Shown here: piece after piece, positions 1-8,163 of the stretch
Layout: each line of letters opens with the position of its first letter
Position numbering within the stretch: position 1 is the stretch's first letter
From: an uncultured Desulfovibrio sp.
GTDB lineage: Bacteria; Desulfobacterota; Desulfovibrionia; Desulfovibrionales; Desulfovibrionaceae
Reading direction: 5' to 3'
Assembly (NCBI GenBank): GCA_900550745.1
Contig: URTO01000034.1
Coordinates: forward strand, 1-11,033
DNA length: 11,033 bases
Notes under the pieces: model-generated
The model's database searches: none
The model's input: only the letters and a program-made list of their open reading frames with translations
Told to the model about the DNA's origin: nothing
Program-made: the position numbers and the translations under genes

Positions 1-59
1 GCGAATATCTCGAAACGGGCGTGCCGTTGACGGGCTTCCGGGGTTTACGGCATCAATAA
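1..59 (+). CDS. Possible 3' end of a plus-strand gene entering from the left (partial, unidentified)
   Basis: Starting at base 3, the frame reads EYLETGVPLTGFRGLRHQ and stops at TAA (57-59). Most codons are GC-ending and look native (GAA, CTC, ACG, GGC, GTG, CCG, TTC). I do not recognise the protein and no start is visible. A competing frame (bases 2-262) is also open, but it uses many rare-type codons (ATA, AGA, CTA, AGT) and is a weaker candidate. The call rests on only 18 residues, so it is tentative. The same frame would continue an open frame at the right end of the window if the ends were joined (see findings). Confidence 0.25.
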   Translation, partial: EYLETGVPLTGFRGLRHQ

Positions 60-389
60 CAGGGTTGGGGCTTTCTGGAAGGCTGTGCCACAGAAACTGG
101 CTGATGCTTTTTTCTTTGAAGTTCCAAAGGGATAATCAGAAAGTGCCTTGGCTATCGGATTCCGCCAGAGGGAAAACCGGAGAAAAAGGCCGTATTTTTT
201 ACCGCGCTGTGGAGATGAAACAGCCGCATGCTATGACAGAGCCTAGTGGAAAAGCCTGCTGAACCGGAAGGAAGTTACGATATCCTTGGGCTGGGAAAAG
301 GCACTCCGTTTGGGTGCGGCCCTATGGGGAGAAGCGGTTTCCCCATCTTCGCCTTACAATAAGAAACTCAAACGGAGACAGGCAACCCT
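60..389. other. Intergenic stretch of about 330 bases without a convincing gene
   Basis: This lies between the TAA at 57-59 and the stop codon of the AsmA-family gene at 390-392. It contains A- and T-runs (for example 108-113 and 194-199) unlike the GC-rich genes beside it. I see no tRNA, no transposase fragment and no ORF with normal codon use. The plus frame open to base 262 and the short ORF at 286-528, which runs antisense into the AsmA gene, look like chance. Small inverted repeats occur at 114-129 (CTTTG/CAAAG), 301-317 and 326-344. Only the one at 301-317 is placed to end the minus-strand operon. Confidence 0.5.
293..317 (-). terminator. Weak candidate terminator for the minus-strand operon
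   Basis: On the minus strand, bases 317 to 301 can fold as GCACCC-AAACG-GAGTGC, a 6-pair stem with one C/A mismatch. It is followed at once by CTTTTCCC. It lies about 73 bases beyond the stop codon of the last operon gene. The stem is short and the T-tract has only four T's, so intrinsic termination would be inefficient, and Rho-dependent or more distant termination is equally possible. Confidence 0.2.
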
Positions 390-3300
390 CTACGGCGCAA
401 GCAGGCGGAGCGGGGCGGAAACCACGATGTCCAATATATTGAGGACGCCGCTGCCGATGCTGTTGAAGACGTTGGCCAAAATGCCGGTAGCGTTGAAACT
501 GCGCTGTGGCGCGTCGAGGCTGCCGTAGTAGCGTACCGGAATGTCCGGGATACCGGGCCCGGTTACATTCAGGGCATAGTTGAGCGTGTTGTTGATGAGG
601 TTGATGTTGCCTTGGCCCCGGACGGACAGGCCGCCGGAGAGGTTGAGATCGCGTGTGGTCAGGATTCCTTTGGAAAGCGTCCCGGACGCGCTCAAAGAAC
701 TGAAACGGCTCATGGGGCCGGGCTTCTTCGCATCCAATTCGCCGTTTCGGATAACGAAATTGAGGTTGCCGTTCAGGGCGGCGGGGATGTCCGCGCCGGA
801 ACGGAGCAGGCCGGAAACATCCGCGTCGAGGCTTCCCGTACCGGACAGCAGTTGGGCCTGCCCCCGTTCCTTGCACAGTGTCAGGATATTGACGGCGTTC
901 AGCGTATACCGCAGCCGTGAGAGCAACCCGCCTGTAGTAGCCTCCGCGCGCAAGCCGGCTCCAACCGCCCCTCCCGCGACACGGGCCTTGATGGGGTCGG
1001 CCGTGAGTACACCGTTTTTGATGGTTATGGGAACGGTTAGGTTTTCATGTGGAATACGGGCGATGATCAGGCGATCCACACTGAGCTCCCCATCCAGCTG
1101 TATTTGCCTGAGCCATTCGGTCTGCCACGGTGTACTCGGTTGTGCATATTTGGAAGACGTGGGCAGGTAGTCCCCTAGGCGCAATGTCCCAAGCCGGAGT
1201 TTGGCGATCCAGTGCGGCGGCGTCCCCTTCATGCATTCGATTTGACCGGTAAGGCGCGTTTCATCGATGCGCCCTTCAAGCCCGGAAAAACGCAGTACGG
1301 ACTCGTCCATACGGATTTTCGTCTTGGCCTGTGCCTGCCTGAGCGCCTGTTGGGGAAGGCTGGAGGGCAACATATCCCACTGGGCAAGGAAGGCACGGAG
1401 GTTTCCCGTCGAAACGGACAGCGAAGCATCCCATGCCGGGTTGGTATTCAGGTCGTTTCCGCTTACGGAACCGATGAACGAAGCGGAAGCGCCTTTTGTG
1501 AGAAGCTGCCCGGAGAGCTCTTTGGCTTCCAGCGTGTTGGCCTGCGTATTAAGGGACAGTTTGCCTGAAGCCTGCCCGCTGATGCCGTTGGCTGAAAGCT
1601 TGCCTGAAGCGGAAACGGCATCGGCGAAAAGGTTGAAAGGGCCGCTTGCCGGGAACTGGAGCGTTCCCGTCAGGTCGAGTGCCCCTTGTCCGGCCTCCGT
1701 CGTCAGGTTGCCCTGCCATTTCCCGGTGTAGGCATAGTGCGGCTGCGCTCCCTGCGTCCGGCTTCCTGCCCCCTGAAAGGCGATACGCAATTGAGAGAAA
1801 GCAAGGGGTTTATCTTTTTTTGTCCGCGAGAGGGAGAGGTTGCCTTTTTCGATAAGAGCTTCCCCCTTGCCTTTCAGTGAGGAGAGGAAGTCGGCGGGCG
1901 AAGTAGGACGCGCCGTAAAATTGGCAGAACCTGTCAGCGTGCCTTTCAGAACAGGATATCCCGCCAGGGGGCTGAGCAGGCTGCCGATGTTGACGCCGCT
2001 GGCTGTGAGGTTCAGGGCCATGACGTCACCGGGGATGAGATCGCCTTGTACCGATCCGCCGTACAGTGAAGCGCAGCGGATGGCGATTTTTGTCTGTTCC
2101 GCTTTGTTTGTCGGATCGGGCGTAATGCGGACGGAGACGCCGTTGCCCGCCCACTTCCAAAATGTGGCGCGGGCAGCTTCCAAATGGATGTCATAGCCGA
2201 CCGTTGTATTGGAATCGTCTTCTCCGAGAAGCGGCGGCGCTTTATAGGACGGCGCGGAAACCGTCTTGTTTTCTACTTCGGGGAATACCCGGTTCAAGGG
2301 GATGTCTTTGGTTGCAAGGTGCAGCGCAATGACGGGATTGGAAAAATCGGTGACGCCCCCGCCTCCCGTGAAGACGGTATTCAGTGCCGTCGCGGTGGCG
2401 GAGGAGACGACGAATTTTTGCGGTGTCAGTTCAAAGGGAAGCGTTCCCGATAGGTTATCCAACGCGGCTTGCACGCCCGGAGGGAGAGTCCGCGCAAAGC
2501 CGAACCAGCGGGGAAGGCTGAATCGTTTGATGGCGAGTGTCCCCCGCAGTGTCGGTACAGAATCCGCGCCGAAGTTCAGCCGCCCGTCCAGCGTAGCCTG
2601 ATCCCCATCGACTTTGAGGGTCGCCCCTTTGACGGCAACCTGTGGGAGAGGGGGGCCCAGAAAGAGGGAGCTCAAAGGGGCTTCCGTCGTGAACGGAAGC
2701 AGGGCATGGACGGGAACGGATTGGTTTTTTAGTGAAAAAGTACCGTCAAGGGAGGCTGCGCCGTCAATGGCGAGTGTGCCTTCAGTGGTACGGGCCGTCA
2801 TGCCGAGGACAAACCGGGGGCTGCCTTCATCACGAGAAAGCGGCATGGCGTAAGTGGCTTTGAACCGGAGCGTGGCCGGGGCATCAGCTGGGAACGCATA
2901 TTCCAGATCGGATATTTCCAGATTGATGGCGCTGAGGGTTTGGAGCGGGGTGGCTTGTCCGTCTTTTTCCGGCGGCGTGTTTCCGTACCATTCCATCTTG
3001 CCCACCGAGAGCGAGAGCTCACCGGGGTCCCCGTTTCCCGGAACGGCGGCACTGCCGGAAATGCCGGATATCCGCCACTGGGGGTGAAGGACGGACTTGT
3101 TTGTGCCGGGAAGGAGATAGGCGACGGTTCCGTCTTCGACATCTATTTCCATTTCAGCAAGTTGTGGCGGTATGGAAAATTGCGGCTGTTGCAACGTTTC
3201 CGGCATCGTTCCGGTTGGCGGTTCAAGCAGCAGTGCGGGCTTGAGAAGGCGGACTCCGGCGATGTGCGTTTCGCCGTGGAGCAAGGCCCATAGATCGGGA

Positions 3301-3572
3301 TAGACGGCCCCTTCGTCCACAAACAGCGTCATTGCCGGGGTACGGATGGTCAGGCCGGAAACGCTGGCCGCCGGGCGTGGAAAGAGGGAGAGCGAGGCTT
3401 GATCAACCGACAGGACAAACCCGGCTTCAGGAGCGGAAAAGCGGGCGGACAGCGAACGGGCGAACCCTGCGGGGTCTTGGTTGAACGTATATATGAAAAA
3501 GCCAAGCACAAGGACAAGCGCCCAGAAAATGGGGAGCAAAACACAAAGGAGGATGGAGGTGGAACGCTTCAT
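390..3572 (-). CDS. AsmA-family inner-membrane-anchored envelope protein, 1060 aa
   Basis: This is a large envelope protein of the AsmA/YhdP/TamB type. The protein has a short basic N-terminus (MKRSTS) and one membrane segment at about residues 7-29. A very long periplasmic part follows, built of repeated short beta-strand-like phrases alternating hydrophobic and polar residues and rich in Gly, Ser, Thr and Leu. The C-terminal part (about 827-1030) carries AsmA-like features: a segment with GVLTADPIKARVAGGAVG, and the phrase DIPVRYYGSLDAPQ near 1012, matching the family's 'iPv..G.ld.P' pattern. Members of this family form long hydrophobic-groove bridges from the inner membrane and are implicated in phospholipid transport and outer-membrane homeostasis; the exact role here is inferred. 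The start ATG (3570-3572) overlaps the stop of the upstream helicase gene as ATGA. Its own ribosome-binding site is weak (ACAGGT directly before ATG), which suggests translation by re-initiation. The stop is TAG at 390-392. It is the last gene of the operon. The family call is good; assignment to a named paralogue is not possible. Confidence 0.85.
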   Translation of the reverse strand: MKRSTSILLCVLLPIFWALVLVLGFFIYTFNQDPAGFARSLSARFSAPEAGFVLSVDQASLSLFPRPAASVSGLTIRTPAMTLFVDEGAVYPDLWALLHGETHIAGVRLLKPALLLEPPTGTMPETLQQPQFSIPPQLAEMEIDVEDGTVAYLLPGTNKSVLHPQWRISGISGSAAVPGNGDPGELSLSVGKMEWYGNTPPEKDGQATPLQTLSAINLEISDLEYAFPADAPATLRFKATYAMPLSRDEGSPRFVLGMTARTTEGTLAIDGAASLDGTFSLKNQSVPVHALLPFTTEAPLSSLFLGPPLPQVAVKGATLKVDGDQATLDGRLNFGADSVPTLRGTLAIKRFSLPRWFGFARTLPPGVQAALDNLSGTLPFELTPQKFVVSSATATALNTVFTGGGGVTDFSNPVIALHLATKDIPLNRVFPEVENKTVSAPSYKAPPLLGEDDSNTTVGYDIHLEAARATFWKWAGNGVSVRITPDPTNKAEQTKIAIRCASLYGGSVQGDLIPGDVMALNLTASGVNIGSLLSPLAGYPVLKGTLTGSANFTARPTSPADFLSSLKGKGEALIEKGNLSLSRTKKDKPLAFSQLRIAFQGAGSRTQGAQPHYAYTGKWQGNLTTEAGQGALDLTGTLQFPASGPFNLFADAVSASGKLSANGISGQASGKLSLNTQANTLEAKELSGQLLTKGASASFIGSVSGNDLNTNPAWDASLSVSTGNLRAFLAQWDMLPSSLPQQALRQAQAKTKIRMDESVLRFSGLEGRIDETRLTGQIECMKGTPPHWIAKLRLGTLRLGDYLPTSSKYAQPSTPWQTEWLRQIQLDGELSVDRLIIARIPHENLTVPITIKNGVLTADPIKARVAGGAVGAGLRAEATTGGLLSRLRYTLNAVNILTLCKERGQAQLLSGTGSLDADVSGLLRSGADIPAALNGNLNFVIRNGELDAKKPGPMSRFSSLSASGTLSKGILTTRDLNLSGGLSVRGQGNINLINNTLNYALNVTGPGIPDIPVRYYGSLDAPQRSFNATGILANVFNSIGSGVLNILDIVVSAPLRLLAP

Positions 3573-6500
3573 ACCTGTAGCTGTTTGTAATCAAGGCGTT
3601 TGAGATCGAGGTATACCAGTACGCCTTGGACAGGCCGAGGCGCAGCCTTGGCAATAAGGCGCATATAGCGCTGGAGCTGGATTTCATGCGCTGGGGTTGG
3701 CACTCCCGTTTTGTATTCGACCACGGTGATCCGCTTCCCGTCGTCAACCACAAGGTCGGAACGGTACAATTCGCCGGACTCATCAATGATCTCTTGTTCG
3801 GGGGTTCCGTACCGCAGCCATTCCTCCGTTTCGGGCAGGGCCGCATACCATGCCAGCATCTCCACAATCTCGCGTTCGACCGCTTCGGGTTCACGGATCG
3901 GAAGCGGGAATGTGCGCAAGCCCTGCTTGAAGGCTTGGCGGGCGTCCTCTTCCGGGTGCCCCGTCAGTTGTCCTGCCGTTTGCAGACAAGCCAGACAGTG
4001 GTGCGCGAACGTGCCGCGGCGTTTTTGGGTAAACGAAAATTCTTCCAGCGGATTTCGGAAGATACGCAAACGCGGCAGCCAGTGCATGGGACGCCAGCGT
4101 TCGTTGTCTTGCCCTGCGGGGATGCCTTCCGGCTCGATCAATGACAGCTCTTCGGCGGCAGCCTCGTCATCCCGTATCGGCTTTGGCCCCCCGGCTTGCT
4201 CGGCGGGGCGGACGAAGGGAGGCGTACCGGTTTCAAAGGTTTCTTCAGTCATGGGAAGCGCGCCGAGAAGCACATTCAGGCCGCTTCCGAGCCCCGATGC
4301 ACTGCGGCTGGAGGCCGTTTCCGTCAGGAAGGCGTACAGCTCCTCTTCCGCCCGCGTCCACGCCACATAAAGCAGGTGCAGCGCTTCACGGGCATTGTCC
4401 GCGATGGCCTTGTAGTGTGCGTAACCGGAGGCCGGGCCGCGTGGGGCAAGTACCGTCAGGCCGTCCACATGCGTCTCCACGGCAGGGCTGTCCACCCGTT
4501 GGGAAAAGTTATGCCACGGCACGATGACGACGGGGAATTGCAGCCCCTTCGACTTATGCATGGTCATGACCCGCACGGCGTCGAGGGTTTCCGGCATGGG
4601 GGCTTTTTCCTGCTGCCCGTGCTTGTTCCAATAGTCGAGGAACGAGGATAACGAACCGTATCCTTGCCCTTCCGCGACGTGAATGATTTCCAGGAAGCGG
4701 CGGACAAAGGCGGCCTCAGCGGGATAGCGGCCCCATATGTCGAGGCGTCCCAACGCTTCGCGGGTGAGATCGTAAGGCGTGAGCAACCCCGCGTCCGCAT
4801 GGAAAGGCGCAATCCACTTCCGCCAGATATCGGGGAAGTCTTCACGGAAAGCCATGAACAGCGGCATGTTGCGGCGTTCCGACGTCCTGCGGGCGGCGGC
4901 CCAGTCTTCCAGCGCCTGTTCGCTCAGGGGGATAAGCGGCAACAGCATCTGGCGACCGGAAAGGAATGTCCAGAACGCCAGATCGTTGCGCGGGGAATCG
5001 AGGAAGGTCAGGAGCGCGGTAATCTGCTCCACCAGAGGGTGTTCGGCGAGCAGGAAGCTGTTGTCGGTGACGACTGGGATCCCTTCCTCCATAAGCCATC
5101 CGGCGACTTGTGCGGCCTTTCCGTTGGAGCGCACCAGTACGGTGACGTCTCCCCACGGACGGCGTGAGACAACCTCATGAACGCATTCCAGCAGACGTTC
5201 GCGGACTTCTTCGTCCAGATCTTCGCTCCTGTCGCCGTAGACGCGCTGGAGACGCAGGAAGCCTTCGGCCTTGTCGGGCGCGACGTCCTGTTCGGAACCG
5301 GCAAAGCCTTCTTTGAGCAGTTGGGCCCCTTCCTCAAGAACGGCTGCCAGCAGGGCGGGCGGCGTATCTTTAGGGAGCATGGCGGACAGCACGGCCTTGG
5401 CCGTAGCCGTTTCGGAAAGCTGGCGGAACAGGGTGTTGTTGGTTTCGACGATGGCCCGGCAGCTCCTCCAGTTGGTGGGGAGGATGTCGACGCGCGGTTC
5501 AGGTGCGACGGCGCACAGCTCCTCATCGGAGCGCACTTCGTCGAACAGCGTGGCGTCGCCGCCGCGCCAGCCGTAGATGGCCTGTTTGACGTCACCGACC
5601 CATGTAAGCGAACCGCCGCGGGAAAGGGCTTCCAAAACAAGGGGGTGGATGGCTTCCCACTGTTCGCGGCTGGTATCTTGGAATTCGTCCACGAGGATAT
5701 GGGTCAGGCTCGTCCCCAAGCGGCAAAACGCTTCGGGAACGCCGTAATCGCCCGACAACACCTGACGGGCCAGACGGGGGACGAAGGCGGCGGGAACGGC
5801 CCCTTCGCGCTTGAGGAAGTCGGGAACCTGATCTGAGAGTTCCCGCGCCAGTTCCACAAACGGCATGACCGTCTGGGCCCGGCGGAGCAGGACGCCAGCC
5901 TCGTCCCATTTTCGGATGATGTCCCGCATGGCGTCGAAAGCCCGTTCCGCGTCGGGGGACGCCTTGCCTTTGGATGCCTTGTTCAGGCAGTCGTCCAAAC
6001 AGGCTTTGCGCAGCATGGTGGAGTTGGGCGGCAGGTTTGCGGGGGCGGCCTTCCGGCAGGCTTCAAGAGCTCTGGTCAGATGTGCAGAGCAGGAAAGTTT
6101 TTCTTCGGCAAGCCGCCTGTGCAACGCTTCTACGGCATCGCGCAGCTCGCGGGTCATGGCTCCCAGCCGTTCCGTGATTTCGGAGGGATGCGCGAGTGCG
6201 ACGGACTGCGTCTTCATGATCGGAAGAAGCAGTTCCATGACCCGTCCGCGCAGGGTTTCCCCGGCGAGGAACCCGCGCTGCGGGGAATGGAAAAAAACAT
6301 TCCGGCATGCCTCCTCCAGCAGGGCGTGGAGCCGTTCGTCGCTCCGTGACTGCTCGAGCAGGCTGTCCAGAAGCGGCGCGATGGCCTCATCCGTGGCGAA
6401 TACGGGCTCGAAGTCGGGAGGCAGATCCAGCTCCAGCGCCGTCAGCCTGACGATGAGGTGCAGGAGGCTGTCGATAGTGCGGACGTTGAGGGCCCCATAG

Positions 6501-6832
6501 CGCCGGAGGATGATTCCCACCCATCTCCGGGCCTGCTCGCGCGTCCATCCGGGAGCGGGCTTGTCCGTGCCGAGGGCGGTATCCTTAAGGCGTCCGATGA
6601 TCCGTTCCTGCATTTCGGCGGCGGCGCGGTTCGTGAAGGTGACGGCAAGGATTTCGGGCCAGCCGTGCGGCCCGGAATGGACGGCGCTGCAACCGGAAAA
6701 CGGGCCGCCGCCAGCTTCCGCGGCACCCGAAAGGTGCTTCAGGAAGCTGGTGGTCAGTTCGTAGGTCTTGCCCGAACCTGCCGAAGCGCGGATCTGCCTG
6801 AGCTGTGGAGCTGATGAGGACATGGATGACAC
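3569..6832 (-). CDS. UvrD/RecB-like (AddA/RecB-type) ATP-dependent helicase-nuclease, 1087 aa
   Basis: This is a superfamily 1A DNA helicase fused to a C-terminal RecB-family nuclease, expected to process double-strand DNA ends for recombination repair. Motifs in order: Walker A ASAGSGKT (16-23); motif Ia LAVTFTNRAAAEM (62-74); Walker B HILVDEFQDTS (378-388); motif III WVGDVKQAIYGWRGGD (411-426); motif IV LPTNWRS (451-457); motif V VMTMHKSKGLQFP (755-767); motif VI LLYVAWTRAEEELY (820-833). The nuclease domain shows GTFAHH (940-945), then D1026 (RSDLVV), E1039 and K1041 (VEYKTG), and Q1052. That is a complete PD-(D/E)XK set, so both activities should be intact. The length is close to that of AddA and RecB. 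No AddB, RecC or RecD partner is in the window. The start shown is GTG (6830-6832), six bases after the stop of the kinase gene. An ATG three codons further in (6821-6823) is an alternative, and neither has a clear Shine-Dalgarno sequence. The stop overlaps the AsmA start by four bases. Glycine-rich residues 35-60 between motifs I and Ia look like an added loop. Confidence 0.9.
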   Translation of the reverse strand: MSSMSSSAPQLRQIRASAGSGKTYELTTSFLKHLSGAAEAGGGPFSGCSAVHSGPHGWPEILAVTFTNRAAAEMQERIIGRLKDTALGTDKPAPGWTREQARRWVGIILRRYGALNVRTIDSLLHLIVRLTALELDLPPDFEPVFATDEAIAPLLDSLLEQSRSDERLHALLEEACRNVFFHSPQRGFLAGETLRGRVMELLLPIMKTQSVALAHPSEITERLGAMTRELRDAVEALHRRLAEEKLSCSAHLTRALEACRKAAPANLPPNSTMLRKACLDDCLNKASKGKASPDAERAFDAMRDIIRKWDEAGVLLRRAQTVMPFVELARELSDQVPDFLKREGAVPAAFVPRLARQVLSGDYGVPEAFCRLGTSLTHILVDEFQDTSREQWEAIHPLVLEALSRGGSLTWVGDVKQAIYGWRGGDATLFDEVRSDEELCAVAPEPRVDILPTNWRSCRAIVETNNTLFRQLSETATAKAVLSAMLPKDTPPALLAAVLEEGAQLLKEGFAGSEQDVAPDKAEGFLRLQRVYGDRSEDLDEEVRERLLECVHEVVSRRPWGDVTVLVRSNGKAAQVAGWLMEEGIPVVTDNSFLLAEHPLVEQITALLTFLDSPRNDLAFWTFLSGRQMLLPLIPLSEQALEDWAAARRTSERRNMPLFMAFREDFPDIWRKWIAPFHADAGLLTPYDLTREALGRLDIWGRYPAEAAFVRRFLEIIHVAEGQGYGSLSSFLDYWNKHGQQEKAPMPETLDAVRVMTMHKSKGLQFPVVIVPWHNFSQRVDSPAVETHVDGLTVLAPRGPASGYAHYKAIADNAREALHLLYVAWTRAEEELYAFLTETASSRSASGLGSGLNVLLGALPMTEETFETGTPPFVRPAEQAGGPKPIRDDEAAAEELSLIEPEGIPAGQDNERWRPMHWLPRLRIFRNPLEEFSFTQKRRGTFAHHCLACLQTAGQLTGHPEEDARQAFKQGLRTFPLPIREPEAVEREIVEMLAWYAALPETEEWLRYGTPEQEIIDESGELYRSDLVVDDGKRITVVEYKTGVPTPAHEIQLQRYMRLIAKAAPRPVQGVLVYLDLKRLDYKQLQV

Positions 6833-6838
6833 GGAATG

Positions 6839-8161
6839 TTACGCTTTTTCGCCTTCAGGCAACATACCGGTCAACTCGCCTTGTCCGGTTGATTCGAGCA
6901 CGGCACGCCACAGCCCCGAACGGATGTCGAGCTTGCGGCGCTTTTTGGTGACGAGATCCAGCGGGATGTGGACGTAACGATCCATGATCTTGGCAACAAC
7001 CATTTCAGTCCTACCCGCCATGGCTGCGTGGACGGCATGTTGGCCGAGGAAACCGCAATAGACCCGGTCGTTGGCATTGGCCGGGACGGAACGGATGATG
7101 TAGCTCGGGTCGATATATTTAATGCTGATGGGCATTTTCCCGTGGAAATAATCGACGATGGACGTCCTCAGCAGGCTCCCCACGTCGGACAGCACGGGAT
7201 TCCCGGAGGCGTCGCGGGCTTCGTTCCTCTGGAGGAGGTGCTGGCCCGCGCCTTCAGCCGCGATGATGACGGCGTGCCCGCGCAGCTTGAGGCGCCGTTC
7301 CAATGCGGGGAGCAAGCCCCCTTCGCCGTGCAGTTGGAACGGCGCTTCGGGGATGAGCACGAAGTTGGCCTCACGCAGGGCGAGGGCGGACTGCGCCGCA
7401 ATGAACCCGGACTCGCGGCCCATGAGCTTGACGATGCCGATGCCGTTGGGCGTGCCTACGGCTTCCACATGCGCACAGCCGATGGCTTCGGTGGCCTTGT
7501 CCACGGCGGTGTCGAAGCCAAAGGATTGCGGCACGAAATTGATGTCGTTGTCGATGGTCTTGGGGATGCCGATGATGGAAATGCGGATGTTGCGCCGGCG
7601 CACTTCCTTGGCGATGGCGGAGGCTGCCTTCATGGAGCCGTCGCCGCCGATGACGAAGAGGACGCTCACATTGAGCCGTTCGAGCGCGTCAACGATTTCG
7701 GAAGGATCCTGCGGCCCTCTGGAGGAGCCGAGGAGCGTCCCGCCGAACTGGTAGATGTGCTCGACGCTGGCCGGGGTCAGCTCCATTACGTTATGGCTGT
7801 AGGAGGGGATGAAGCCTTCAAGCCCGTAACGGATGCCGAGAACGGAAGGCGTGTTGTAGGCGTGGTAGGCTTCGAGGACAATGGCCCGGATCACGTCGTT
7901 GAGGCCGGGGCAAAGCCCGCCGCAGGTGACGATGGCGCATTTGGTTTTGCCGGGATCGAAATACAGTTCCTGACGCGGCCCCGCTTCTTCAAAAAGCAGG
8001 GTCTGATGGGTACCGATGTCCTCGTCGTATTCGTGGCTCAGGCTCAACATGACCTTTCCGGTATTGATCATGTTCCCGTAAGGAAGCGGAGAAGGGATCT
8101 TGGCTTGGCCGAGCGTGGCGATGGGGATTTCGCGGACAGGGATGCTGTATTCCGATGTCAT
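6839..8161 (-). CDS. pfkA: 6-phosphofructokinase, ATP-type active site of the Lys-containing (trypanosome/spirochaete-like) clade, 440 aa
   Basis: It phosphorylates fructose 6-phosphate to fructose 1,6-bisphosphate in cytosolic glycolysis. Recognisable motifs (numbered from the start given) are GGLCPGLN (81-88) for the nucleotide/phosphoryl site, GGDGS (172-176), PKTIDND (200-206) with catalytic Asp204, and MGRESG (247-252) for the sugar phosphate. The residue equivalent to E. coli 104 is Gly175, as in ATP-using enzymes; pyrophosphate-using enzymes have Asp there. The residue equivalent to 124 is Lys201, as in pyrophosphate enzymes and in long ATP-dependent enzymes of trypanosomes, plants and spirochaetes. 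ATP is therefore the likely donor, though this is inference. The protein is longer than the roughly 320 residues of E. coli PfkA because of an N-terminal extension of about 75 residues. An ATG two codons upstream (8165-8167) overlaps the methyltransferase stop, but GGAG at 8169-8172 is only 1 base from that ATG and 7 bases from the one at 8161, so I choose 8161. Confidence 0.88.
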   Translation of the reverse strand: MTSEYSIPVREIPIATLGQAKIPSPLPYGNMINTGKVMLSLSHEYDEDIGTHQTLLFEEAGPRQELYFDPGKTKCAIVTCGGLCPGLNDVIRAIVLEAYHAYNTPSVLGIRYGLEGFIPSYSHNVMELTPASVEHIYQFGGTLLGSSRGPQDPSEIVDALERLNVSVLFVIGGDGSMKAASAIAKEVRRRNIRISIIGIPKTIDNDINFVPQSFGFDTAVDKATEAIGCAHVEAVGTPNGIGIVKLMGRESGFIAAQSALALREANFVLIPEAPFQLHGEGGLLPALERRLKLRGHAVIIAAEGAGQHLLQRNEARDASGNPVLSDVGSLLRTSIVDYFHGKMPISIKYIDPSYIIRSVPANANDRVYCGFLGQHAVHAAMAGRTEMVVAKIMDRYVHIPLDLVTKKRRKLDIRSGLWRAVLESTGQGELTGMLPEGEKA

Positions 8162-8163
8162 GG

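Noticed and set aside
326..344. GGGGA/TCCCC inverted repeat as a terminator
   Set aside because: The stem is only five pairs (seven with a wobble on one strand) and neither strand has a T-run after it.
322..876. A 184-codon minus-strand open frame overlapping the 3' end of the AsmA gene, rich in Arg and Pro
   Set aside because: It lies in another frame of the same strand as the well-supported AsmA coding sequence and has no recognisable domain.
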